Origin: Deltaproteobacteria bacterium
GTDB taxonomy: Bacteria > Desulfobacterota > Desulfarculia > Adiutricales > Adiutricaceae
Length of the DNA: 64,000 bases
Direction: 5' to 3'
NCBI GenBank assembly: GCA_031265205.1
Contig: JAISCZ010000091.1
Span: forward strand, 1-64,000
Shown here: piece after piece, positions 1-8,314 of the stretch
Layout of the letters: every line of letters begins with the position of its first letter
Numbering within the stretch: position 1 is the first letter of the stretch
The notes under the pieces: model-generated
The model's input: the letters and a program-made list of their open reading frames with translations, nothing else
Told to the model about the DNA's origin: nothing
The model's database searches: none
Position numbers and translations under genes: made by a program

Positions 1-327
1 AGCCCCTCAAGGAGGAGTGGCGCGCTTAAGGGCAGCCTATGGCGGCGAGCGCCCGCTTGGAGGATTCGTCTTGGGGCGCTTTTCGCCCAAGCTCGCGCCG
101 GAAAGGGCGTAGCCCGCGCTAAAAAGCGCGTTAACCCCAGCCGTTCGCGCGCGCGAGTCAAGAATTAAGGTGGGAAAGGAGGCGGAAAAGGGCCTCAAGC
201 CGCGCCCTTAAACCAGTTCGGGGCGGGCCCTTCCTGAGGGCGCGTAAGCGCGCGGGGGGAGAGCCGAAAGCTAACGCCGTCGCGACCCCGACGGAGCTGG
301 GTCGCGAGGGGGAGCCCACGGGGCGCC
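1..327. other. Spacer without a recognised gene
   Basis: This GC-rich stretch lies downstream of the minus-strand LysM gene. I looked for structured RNAs (RNase P, tmRNA, SRP RNA) and for tRNA T-loops and found no convincing signature. Short GC-rich inverted repeats such as gcgcgtaagcgcgc near 240 could be part of a terminator but have no T-tract. Confidence 0.5.
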
Positions 328-654
328 CTAATTCAAAGAGTGGCGAGGCGCCTCTACGACTTCTTTCTCGTCGTGGGCGCTTTGGCCCTCTTGGCGGGGG
401 GCCTCGCGCGCGGCGCTTTTTTTCTTGGAGGCCACGGAGGCCTTCTTCTTGGGGGAAACGGCGGCTTTTCGCTTGGGGCCGCGAATCTGGAGGGTCTGGC
501 CCGGCTTAATTTTGTTGGCGTTGGGGAGGCGGTTGAAGGTCACGATAGCGGAGGCGGAGACCCCGTAGCGGCGGGCCACGTCCACCAAGGCGTCCCCGGA
601 GGCCACCTTACGCGTTCCGGCGCTCTTCTTGAGAGGCGCGTCGCGGCGCCTCAT
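328..654 (-). CDS. Small LysM-domain protein
   Basis: This short basic protein of about 108 residues carries one LysM peptidoglycan-binding domain near its N-terminus (core GDALVDVARRYGVSASAIV, then FNRLPNANKIKPGQTLQI). The rest is a Lys/Ala-rich tail with KKKAS and KKKSA repeats. LysM domains bind N-acetylglucosamine in peptidoglycan, so an envelope role is likely, although I see no signal peptide. The frame stays open upstream to a TTG at 789, 22 nt after the stop of pyruvate carboxylase; I chose the ATG at 654 because the extra N-terminal part is featureless and neither start has a good ribosome site. It could be a remnant of the C-terminus of a larger LysM enzyme such as an MltD-type lytic transglycosylase. 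The gene follows pyc on the same strand and may be cotranscribed with it. Confidence 0.5.
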   Translation of the reverse strand: MRRRDAPLKKSAGTRKVASGDALVDVARRYGVSASAIVTFNRLPNANKIKPGQTLQIRGPKRKAAVSPKKKASVASKKKSAAREAPRQEGQSAHDEKEVVEAPRHSLN

Positions 655-811
655 AACGGCGCGGAGAGCGCGCTTCCCGCGCCACTGGGGGAGAGGCGCG
701 CGGCGGCTTAGTCGCGGGACGGGTCTCCGGAAGGCCCGCGCGGCGAGAGCGCGAAGGCCAAAGGCGCGCGGGCCGGTCGCCGCGGCCAAGGATTTGGCCG
801 CGGGTCTCCCG

Positions 812-3800
812 TTAATGCGGCGAAAGGGCGCCCGTTTCCCCGATCTCCTGGTTTTCGGCGATATCCCAGACCTGGGAGCTTTCGATATCCTCCCCGCAGA
901 AGGGGCAGTAGATAATCTTGGGCTGGGTGGGGAGGTACTGGTTGCAGCGCGGGCAGGCCGGGGGCACGGGGCCTAACTCGACGATGAGCTCTCCCGCCAT
1001 GACGGGCACCATCTGTTTGGTGTTCTGGAAGTCCGCCGTTTTGTGAATCTTCCGGACCAAGCCCTCCACCTTGGAGCGGACGGCCTTTTCCTGTTTCATG
1101 ATAGAAAGGTTAAAGAGTTCCTGGCCCTCGTGGACCACGTCCCCCTCCTTTACGTAGATGACCCACAAGTCGCCGTTCATGGGGGCGGGCACGTGGTAAG
1201 GATTGCCCTTTTGGGCGAGGGAGTCGTCGGACCCGCGGCCGCGGAGCCCGGGAGGCGGCGCGCCGCCGACCTGCGCCACGTGGCTCATGATCTCGCTGTC
1301 CAGGAAATAGCGGACCTGGACCTGGCCCATCTCGTCTTTCTTTTGGATGTTTAAGACGGTGATCTGATGGGGTTTCCCTTGGCTGTCGGCGAACTCAATG
1401 GGGGCGTTGGGTCTAAGGCCCTCAAACCACGCGTCCAAGGGGAGGGCGTTGGGGTTGCCGTAGCTTTGGCGGAAGCGGAAGGTCTTTAAGGCGTCCGCGG
1501 GCTGGTTGAGGTACATCACGAACTCTTCGTCCGTGGGTTCGCGGCGCAGGTATTCCCGCAAGTCCCGCCGCTCGATTTCCAGGTTAGGCTCTTCGAGGTA
1601 TTTGAGGGGGCTTTCCGCGACCCGGGAGGCGATGGCCTCCTTGTGTCTTTCGGGGCCAAAGGCGCTTTCGTAGACCCAATCCTCGGGAAAGCCCAAGGGC
1701 AGGGGCCCGAAGCGACCCAAGAGGAGATCGCGGAAGGCGTCGTTGGAGTCTCGGTAAATGAGCAGCCTTTCCTGGGCCAGGGACCTGTCCACGCCGGGGC
1801 CGTCGGGATTGACCACGGCCTCGAGCACGGAAAGGAGATGGGAGACCTCCGCGGGGCCGCCCCGCTGGAAGGCGGAGCTGACCGCCAGAAAGGCGGTGTT
1901 CCAGGTGATCTGGGAGCCGGGGGTCACGTCGTGGTAGCGGACGATTTTGCGCGCTCCCGCCAAGAAAGTGAGCATGTGCGGCAGAAACTGGATATAGCCC
2001 TGTTTCATGGCGCCCTCCTGGGAAGAGGAGGTGGCCCCGCCGGGCATGCCGTGCTCGACCGCGTCGTGGTCGACGCCGCGGAAAAAGGTGGGCGCGTAAC
2101 GGTCGTACCAGGGCATGATCTGTTTGAGGACGAAGTTGGCCGTCCGAATGGCGTCCCGGTTGAGGCGGACGGGGAGGCCCAGTTCCTCCTCGATATAGGC
2201 GGCGGTGGCGAGGATGTCGCCCTGGCCGTAGCTGCGGACCGAGGCCCCCAAGGCCGCGTCGACGATATGGCAGCCGGCCTGGGCCGCGGCCCCCACGCTG
2301 GGGACAAAGAGTCCATCGGTGTAGTGGCGGTGATAGTGGAGCGTTAAGTCCGGCCAGGCTTGGCGGAGGGCGGTGACCAAGGCCCGCATGAAGCGCGGCG
2401 GGCAGACCCCGGCCATGTCTTTGAGCCCGAGGCAGATTATTTTGGAAATTTTGGCGAGCGACACGCCCGCCGCCTTGGCGCAGGTCTCCAGGAGGGACGA
2501 GGCGACGCCCAGGTAATGCGCGACGTCGAAGCCGTGGCCGTAACTGAGGCTGATGGCCGGCTCAAAGAGGACGGAGCGGTCGCTTAAGACGACTTCGGCC
2601 AAAGGCGCCATGTTGGGGGCGTGGTTTAAAAAGTCAAAGCAGCGGACAACCGAGAAATAGCGGCAGATGGTCTCCCCGGTGAGGCGCATCAGGGAGGCGG
2701 GTTGGGGCTTGTAACCCAAAATGTTGGTGGAGCGCACCAAGATCTGCTTGTGGGTCTTGGGGGCGAAGTCGTTCCACTCCTTGGCCTCGGAAAAGGGGTA
2801 GGTCATGTTGGCCAGCATGGCCACGTGGAAGTGGGCCCCGCCCCCGGTCTCCAGGGAAAAGAGCCCCGCCTCGTCCAAATAGGGACCCACCAAAGCGTCC
2901 TCCGCCAGGCGGAAACGGTTCCCGCTGTTGGACTGGGTCATGTCCCGGCAGGTGGTGTCGGTAAAATGGATTTCCCCCGAGTCCCGGATAAAGTCCAAAA
3001 GGGCGGCCCGGTCTCCACGGGGATAGGGGTTTTCGCGCTTTTTGATTTCCGGGGAAAGGCGCGGGAGCACCGGCACGAACTTTTCCAGCCGCGGGCTGTC
3101 AAAGGAGCGGTAGCGCCCCAGCTGGGCGAAGGGATTGTAGCCGTGGGCGGTGATTTCGGCGGCGAGGCGGCCTAAGCGCTCGGCCTCGGGCGCGTCCTCG
3201 CCGTACTCCAGAAGGGAGGGATTCTGGTCGATGAAGCCCGTGTCAAAGTCCGCTTTGCGGAAGGCGGGGTTATTTAAAAGCTTGCGGAAAAAGGGGATGG
3301 TGGTCTTGAGGCCCCCGATGGTGTACTCCCTGAGGGCCCGGTCCATGACTCCCAGGATTTTGGGCCAGTCCTGGCCGTAGGCGATTAAAAGGGCCCCGGC
3401 GGAATCGTAGTTCGACGGAAAGTCGTAGCCCGCGGAGAGATTGGAGTCCAGGCGGATCCCCGGGCCGCCGGGGGAGACGTAGCGGGAGATGAGGCCGCTA
3501 TTGGGGGTAAAGTCTTCCTGGGGGTCTTCCAGGTTGATGCGCACCTGCATGGCCTGGAGGAGGATCTGCTCGGCCGGGTCGGGGAGGCGCAGCTTGCCGC
3601 CGAAGGCGATGGCGATTTGCTCTTCCACCAAGTCGATGCCGTGGCGCACCTCGGTGATGCCGTGCTCCACCTGGAGGCGGGTGTTGACCTCGATCATAAA
3701 GGGCTCGCCCTGGGGGGTCACCAGAAACTCCACGGTGCACAGGGAGCTGTAGCCCACTTTTTTGACCAAGGCCAGGCTGTACTCCTTCAGGAGCTTCCGC

Positions 3801-4585
3801 AGCCGCGGGGTAATCCCCGGCCAGGGGGAGGGGGTAATCTCGATGAGCTTTTGGTTGTTCCGCTGGATGGAACAGTCCCTTTCGTCGAAAGCGAAGACGT
3901 TCCCGAGCTTGTCGGCGACCACCTGGATCTCGATGTGCCGCACGTTCTCCAAAAGCTTTTCGACGTAGAGCCTGGGGTTGCGAAAGGAGGCCTGGGCCTG
4001 GGTCGAGGCCCGCAGAAAGGCCTTTTCCAGCTCCTGGAAATCGTGGATGGGGATAATGCCCCGCCCGCCCCCGCCGCCTTCGGCCTTGAGCATGACGGGG
4101 AGCCCTAGGGCGCGGATAGCCTCCCGGGCCAGCGGAATGTCCACGGCCCCCTCGGAGCCGGGGACCACGGGGATTCCCAGGCCGTGGGCGATTCTCCTGA
4201 CTTCAACCTTGTTGCCCAAAAGTTTCATGGACTCGGCGGTGGAGCCGATAAAGATGATCCCCGCCTCCTCGCACAAACGCGGGAAGCGCTCGTCTTCCGA
4301 GGCGAAGCCCCAGCCCGGGTGGATCGCCTTGATCCCCCGGCGCTTGGCCAGGTGGATGATTAAGTCCAGATCCAAATAAGCCTGGGGGTCTTCCCCGAGG
4401 AGCAAGAGCTCTTGGGCCGAGGCCGCGGCGGGCGCCGTTTTGTCGATTTCCGTGGCGGTCATGACGGCCACGGCCTCAAAACGGTCGCGGATGGCGCGGC
4501 AGATGCGCCGCGCGGGAATGCCGCGGTTGGCGACCAAAATAGGCTGCCCCTTCACCGCGGAAAGAATCTGGTTGAAATCGGTCAT
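812..4585 (-). CDS. pyc: Pyruvate carboxylase with C-terminal zinc ribbon
   Basis: This 1257-residue single-chain biotin enzyme carboxylates pyruvate to oxaloacetate using ATP and bicarbonate (anaplerosis). An N-terminal biotin carboxylase domain (about 12-480) shows the ATP-grasp glycine loop KAEGGGGGRGI and IEVNTRLQVEHGITE. A carboxyltransferase domain begins near 540 with FTDTTCRDMTQS, the counterpart of the TDTTxRDxxQS metal and pyruvate site. A biotinyl domain holds SIMKQEK, with the biotinylated lysine near residue 1164 (the usual AMKM is replaced by IMKQ). After it comes a tail with two CxxC pairs (about 1211/1214 and 1227/1230), a zinc ribbon that ordinary pyruvate carboxylases lack. 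The biotin ligase gene lies 7 nt upstream on the same strand, so enzyme and modifying ligase form an operon. Oxaloacetate decarboxylase-like function is unlikely because the biotin carboxylase half is complete. Confidence 0.92.
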   Translation of the reverse strand: MTDFNQILSAVKGQPILVANRGIPARRICRAIRDRFEAVAVMTATEIDKTAPAAASAQELLLLGEDPQAYLDLDLIIHLAKRRGIKAIHPGWGFASEDERFPRLCEEAGIIFIGSTAESMKLLGNKVEVRRIAHGLGIPVVPGSEGAVDIPLAREAIRALGLPVMLKAEGGGGGRGIIPIHDFQELEKAFLRASTQAQASFRNPRLYVEKLLENVRHIEIQVVADKLGNVFAFDERDCSIQRNNQKLIEITPSPWPGITPRLRKLLKEYSLALVKKVGYSSLCTVEFLVTPQGEPFMIEVNTRLQVEHGITEVRHGIDLVEEQIAIAFGGKLRLPDPAEQILLQAMQVRINLEDPQEDFTPNSGLISRYVSPGGPGIRLDSNLSAGYDFPSNYDSAGALLIAYGQDWPKILGVMDRALREYTIGGLKTTIPFFRKLLNNPAFRKADFDTGFIDQNPSLLEYGEDAPEAERLGRLAAEITAHGYNPFAQLGRYRSFDSPRLEKFVPVLPRLSPEIKKRENPYPRGDRAALLDFIRDSGEIHFTDTTCRDMTQSNSGNRFRLAEDALVGPYLDEAGLFSLETGGGAHFHVAMLANMTYPFSEAKEWNDFAPKTHKQILVRSTNILGYKPQPASLMRLTGETICRYFSVVRCFDFLNHAPNMAPLAEVVLSDRSVLFEPAISLSYGHGFDVAHYLGVASSLLETCAKAAGVSLAKISKIICLGLKDMAGVCPPRFMRALVTALRQAWPDLTLHYHRHYTDGLFVPSVGAAAQAGCHIVDAALGASVRSYGQGDILATAAYIEEELGLPVRLNRDAIRTANFVLKQIMPWYDRYAPTFFRGVDHDAVEHGMPGGATSSSQEGAMKQGYIQFLPHMLTFLAGARKIVRYHDVTPGSQITWNTAFLAVSSAFQRGGPAEVSHLLSVLEAVVNPDGPGVDRSLAQERLLIYRDSNDAFRDLLLGRFGPLPLGFPEDWVYESAFGPERHKEAIASRVAESPLKYLEEPNLEIERRDLREYLRREPTDEEFVMYLNQPADALKTFRFRQSYGNPNALPLDAWFEGLRPNAPIEFADSQGKPHQITVLNIQKKDEMGQVQVRYFLDSEIMSHVAQVGGAPPPGLRGRGSDDSLAQKGNPYHVPAPMNGDLWVIYVKEGDVVHEGQELFNLSIMKQEKAVRSKVEGLVRKIHKTADFQNTKQMVPVMAGELIVELGPVPPACPRCNQYLPTQPKIIYCPFCGEDIESSQVWDIAENQEIGETGALSPH

Positions 4586-4592
4586 GCTTGTC

Positions 4593-5492
4593 TTAGGGAT
4601 CCTGTGGAGGGGGAGCGAAAGGAAAAGTCAGCGCGCCCGACCAGACGGCCTTGACTCCTTGGGGGGTTTTGAGCCTTAAGGCGCCAGAGGGGTCCAGGCC
4701 TTCCAGGGTCCCCCGCAGGGGGGGACGCGTCGGGGAAAGAGACATCGGGGCGCTTTCGAGGATCTCGCAGGTGTCCCCTAAGCCGTGGAGCAGTCTTTCC
4801 GCTTCCGTCAAAATGAGGCCTTCCAGGGACGTTGGGTCCATCCCGGACCAGCTATTATAGCGAAGGGGGAGATCGATTAAAAGGCTTCGCCAAAGCCCTT
4901 CGGGGCCGCCCGCCGGGCCTTCCGGCGGCCAGGGGAGCGAGCCCGGGGGAGGCGCCCCCGGAAGCCGAGCGGGCGCCGGGGAGGGAATTTTAAGGTTGAG
5001 GCCCACCCCGGCTACTAAGGCGCTCCCGCGGTTTTCCAGAAGGAGGCCTCCGACTTTCCGCCGGAGGTAAATAAGGTCATTGGGCCATTTGATCTCAAGC
5101 GGGAGCCCCGTCATTTCCCGGAGGCTTAAGGCCATGAGCAGCGCGAAACTGATGGAGGCTAAGGTTCCGTTGAAGGGGGGGCTTAAGGGAAGGCGCAGGG
5201 AGGCGTAGACGTTCCCCGGGGGGGAGAGCCAGACTCTCCCCATCCGACCGCGGCCTTGGGTCTGGGATTTCGCGAGCAGGGAGGAAAACTCCGGAAAGAT
5301 CCCGCGCGCGATAAGCTTCCAGGACTCGTCCAAAACCGAGGTCGTCTCCCCCGCGAAATACAAAAGGCCCCGGCCGAGGGCTTGGCTCGGGTAAGGGGCG
5401 GCCTCGGGACATGGCTCCGGCGCGGGGGAGTCGCTCGCGTCCGCGCGCGTCCGGGGGGAAGAGGGGGGAATGGGGGGCGGTTGGTGAGCCAT
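4593..5492 (-). CDS. birA: Biotin-[acetyl-CoA-carboxylase] ligase
   Basis: This biotin protein ligase of 299 residues activates biotin to biotinyl-AMP and attaches it to the target lysine, most likely that of the adjacent pyruvate carboxylase. The hallmark loop QGRGRMGRVWLSPPGNVYAS (about 79-98) binds biotinyl-AMP. KWPNDLIYLRRKVGGLLLE and the following VAGVGLNL complete the catalytic core. There is no N-terminal helix-turn-helix, so it is a class I ligase that should not act as a repressor. The first 40 residues are Pro/Ser-rich and poorly conserved. I kept the ATG at 5492 because no other ATG precedes the core. It is the first gene of a birA-pyc unit with only 7 nt between the genes. Confidence 0.9.
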   Translation of the reverse strand: MAHQPPPIPPSSPRTRADASDSPAPEPCPEAAPYPSQALGRGLLYFAGETTSVLDESWKLIARGIFPEFSSLLAKSQTQGRGRMGRVWLSPPGNVYASLRLPLSPPFNGTLASISFALLMALSLREMTGLPLEIKWPNDLIYLRRKVGGLLLENRGSALVAGVGLNLKIPSPAPARLPGAPPPGSLPWPPEGPAGGPEGLWRSLLIDLPLRYNSWSGMDPTSLEGLILTEAERLLHGLGDTCEILESAPMSLSPTRPPLRGTLEGLDPSGALRLKTPQGVKAVWSGALTFPFAPPPQDP

Positions 5493-6878
5493 GCGTTAAA
5501 TTTTCACGCGGTTACGGCCCCGGTCGCCCCCAAGGCTTGGGGGAAGCCGCCGCGGCCGCGAAAGCCCTCGAGGAGCCAAAGAAAGCCAAGGAGGCCAAAG
5601 AGCCTTGGAAGGCGAGGAAGGCCCTGGAAGGACAAGAAGAGCGAGGAGGCTAGGGAGGGCCAGGAAGGCCCCGGAAGCCCAAGAAACCTAAGAAGGTCCC
5701 CAAAGCGCGATTCGGGACGGAAAACCCGACGCGTTCCCAGAAGGCCTCGGCGCCTCGCGGAAAAGACCCCGAGGGGGAGCGGGAATCGCCTCTCCGCGCG
5801 CCGCTCTTTCCCCAAAGCGGTGGGATTTTTTGGCGGAACGGCAAAATTTATTTGGCGAGACAAAAAATTTTCTTTGGGGGGGCGCCACGCGCCGCCCACG
5901 CGCCGCCCGCGCGGCGCCCCGCGCGCCCGCCGCGTCTTTCCGTTGGGGAGGAGGCGCGCGTGGGCCCTCCGGGAAGCTTCCGGGAAGCCGAACTCATGTT
6001 CAAGCCCCTTGGAGGGCGCGGCGGAGGGCTCCAAGGGGGCGAGACAGGCCCTCTTCGCGCGCGAGTCGGGGGAGGGGCGGAAAAGCCTTGGGGGGGAGGC
6101 TTTTCCGTTGGGAGAAAGCGCGTCCCTCTTTTCCGCGCCGTGGCCTCGCGCGCTTGGCCAGAGGAGGCTTTTGGGAAAAGGATCCTTAAGCGGAGACGGC
6201 GTTAAAGAGGCCCAAAGTCTCGGATCGCCGCGCGCGCTTCAGCCAGAATATAGAATTTTGGCGAAAAATGCCTTGTTTATTTTTTCTTGCCGCCCGGCGC
6301 TCCGGGAGGAGCCCGCGCGGCCCCCAAAGGGAGCGGCCCGCTTGGAGCTTGGCGCGGCGGGGGTTCGCGCGCGGCAAGGCCTCGCGGGTCCTTTTCGTTT
6401 GGCCGAAAGGCGGCGAAAGAGTTCCGCGGGGAAAGATGAAAAAAGAGGAGGCGGGGAAAAAGGGAGGAGGGGAAAAGGGGAGGAAATAAGGAAAAGGGGA
6501 GGAAATAAGAAAAAGGGGAAAGGAAGAGTCGCGCTCCCGGGCGTAATTTAGACGCTCCCATCTCGCGCGCGAGTTTTGGGAACGTGGGCGCGAGGCGACT
6601 GGCGCTTAAACCCCTAAACGCTTAAAAGAGAGCCAATCGCGGCGCCGTTGGGGGAAAGAAAGGCGGGGCGCCTTGGGGGAGGGGCTTCAAGAGAAAATGG
6701 CCAAGGCGTCGTCGCTCTGGCGCGGCGCGGTCTTTCCAATAACAAAGGGAGCTTCGTCTTTCCCCGTTGGGAGAAAAGAACGCGCGGCAAAATGAAAGGG
6801 GCGTTGGAGAAACGGCCTCGGGCGCCGGATAATCGCGCGCGCCGCGAGACGCGTTCCGCGCGAATAAGCGCTGAAAGC
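5493..6878. other. Long GC- and purine-rich spacer, no gene
   Basis: About 1.4 kb between birA and the thiamine pyrophosphokinase gene. Many frames are open because of base composition, but none gives a recognisable protein. Two purine-rich stretches stand out on the plus strand, at about 5575-5700 (gccaaggaggccaaag-type units) and about 6425-6530 (aaaaggggaggaaata units, nearly all A and G). Translations are Arg/Gly/Pro/Ala-rich, as expected from composition. It may be decayed DNA. Confidence 0.6.
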
Positions 6879-7568
6879 TTAATACGTGGCCTTGAGGGGC
6901 TCAATAAAAATGGAAAGAGAGCCGCGCTGAAAGGAGATGGAGCCGCCTCTTTCGTAAAGCTCGTTACTTAACCCCAAAGTGAGCCCAAAACGCAAGGTTC
7001 CGTCTTTGAGGGGGTATTTGAAATCGCCCGCGAGGGTCACGCCCTGGACGACGGACGTCAATGGCAGGAGGGAAACCTTGGAGTCGCTCCGGGTCAAGGG
7101 AATCGTCAAAGTGTCCGGGCCGCCGAGGATATAAATCAGGGTATGCCCTTCCCGAAAGATTATTTTGGGTTTCTTGAGCCCAAACGACGGAAGGGTAAAA
7201 GCCGCCGGCAGAAAGAAATTGGAAAAGGTCATGTCCCAGCGTCGGCCGAAAGCTCCCAGGATCTCTAAAGTGCCTTGCGGTTCCAGATACTCCAAGGCGT
7301 AGTCCAGGGCCAACTCAAAATCCGTTTTGTCTTTCTCGCGGGGAAAAGTCAAAAGGGTTATGGAATCGTCCTCGCGGAAGCGTTCCAAGAGGTCCTGAGG
7401 GATGGAGTCGAAGTCCCCCAAGAGGACATCGGTTTTCCAACCCAAGTCGATGGCGTGCGTCACGCCACCATCCGTGCATACGACCAGATCTTCCGGGCCT
7501 GGCGTCTTGGGCAGATCCGGGGATGGGGTAAATTCGCCATTAAGAAAGATGTAGACGCGCGGAAACAT
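6879..7568 (-). CDS. thiN: Thiamine pyrophosphokinase
   Basis: A 229-residue protein that should transfer pyrophosphate from ATP to thiamine, making the cofactor thiamine diphosphate. The N-terminal domain shows the family pattern CTDGGVTHA, then LLGDFDSIP and, after a gap, EKDKTDFELALDYA; the acidic residues of GDFDS and KTDFE bind Mg-ATP. EILGAFGRRWDMTFSN matches the usual G-x-x-G-x-R-x-D-H-x-x-x-N segment, but with Met instead of His. The C-terminal half is a beta-rich thiamine-binding domain with LLPLTSVVQGVTLAGDFKYPL, a typical ending for the family. The length is normal. It stands alone between two long spacers, and I see no TPP riboswitch upstream. Confidence 0.88.
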   Translation of the reverse strand: MFPRVYIFLNGEFTPSPDLPKTPGPEDLVVCTDGGVTHAIDLGWKTDVLLGDFDSIPQDLLERFREDDSITLLTFPREKDKTDFELALDYALEYLEPQGTLEILGAFGRRWDMTFSNFFLPAAFTLPSFGLKKPKIIFREGHTLIYILGGPDTLTIPLTRSDSKVSLLPLTSVVQGVTLAGDFKYPLKDGTLRFGLTLGLSNELYERGGSISFQRGSLSIFIEPLKATY

Positions 7569-8314
7569 AATTTTAAAACTCGTGGGGATTCCTCTCGGAA
7601 GGATGAGCGTATTATTTAAATTACCTTAAAAACGTTCAATTTTCAAGAATAGTAAAAATTATAGGTCGCGTCGAGGCGCGTGGGGGAGCGCGCGCGACCA
7701 CTTTTTAGGGAAAAGTGAAAAAGCGAAAATACGCGATAATAATCGGTAGTTAACGATATAGAGGCGGAGAGCGGCGCGGGGAATAATTCCATTCGCGCAT
7801 AAGTTATTTTAAATATTTACGAATTTTTGGTGAAAACGCGCGTTTTGCGGAAAATAATAAATATTTTCTCGCTTGACGCGCGCGCCTAAACGGGTCAGGC
7901 GCGGCGGGGGGAGACGGGCGCGCGCCGCTCTGGAAGCGGAAGTGGCGTGGCGGGATCTGGAGGGGAGAGCGCGTGCCGGACGCGAAAAAGCGGGAGAAGA
8001 AGAGGGCGCCCCAAAAGCGAAGGGCAAAAAGAGGGAAGGGCCAAAAGAGGGAAGGGCAAAAAGAGAAAGGGCCAAAAGAGGGAAGGGCTAAAAGAGGGAA
8101 GGGCAAAAAGAAGGAAAGGCTAAAAGAGGGAAGGGCAAAAAGAAGGAAAGGCTAAAAGAGGGAAAGGCTAAAAGAGGGAAAGGCTAAAAGAGGGAGGGGC
8201 AAAAAGAGAAAGGGCTAAAAGAAGGAAAGGCTAAAAGAGGGAAAGGCTAAAAGAGGGAAGGGCTAAAAGAGGGACTCGGCGCGCGGTCGCGAGAAGCCGC
8301 GTAATAGGCGCGAT
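7569..8314. other. Spacer containing a minisatellite, no gene
   Basis: The first part (7600-7870) is AT-rich and probably contains the promoter of the thiamine pyrophosphokinase gene, for example around 7610-7660. The rest is GC-rich and then passes into the 16-bp repeat array listed separately. No frame encodes a recognisable protein. Confidence 0.55.
8021..8274 (+). repeat. 16-bp purine-rich tandem repeat, about 16 copies
   Basis: Units of the type gggaaaggctaaaaga repeat head to tail with slight variation (aaaga/gaaga, ggct/ggcc/ggca). The plus strand is almost wholly A and G. Sixteen is not a multiple of three, so any reading frame cycles through all three phases and coding is unlikely. 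The array lies just downstream of the stop of the 907-residue membrane protein gene. Confidence 0.9.

Noticed and set aside
1-327. Possible structured RNA (RNase P, tmRNA or SRP RNA) at the window start
   Set aside because: None of the conserved core sequences of these RNAs could be found on either strand.
1643-2347. 234-codon plus-strand frame opposite pyc
   Set aside because: Antisense shadow of the pyruvate carboxylase carboxyltransferase domain.
5256-6551. Long open frame of over 400 codons on the plus strand upstream of birA
   Set aside because: It overlaps birA on the other strand, its translation is Arg/Gly/Pro/Ala-rich without a domain, and similar frames are open on both strands because of GC content.
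8021-8274. CRISPR array
   Set aside because: Units are contiguous without unique spacers; it is a simple minisatellite.
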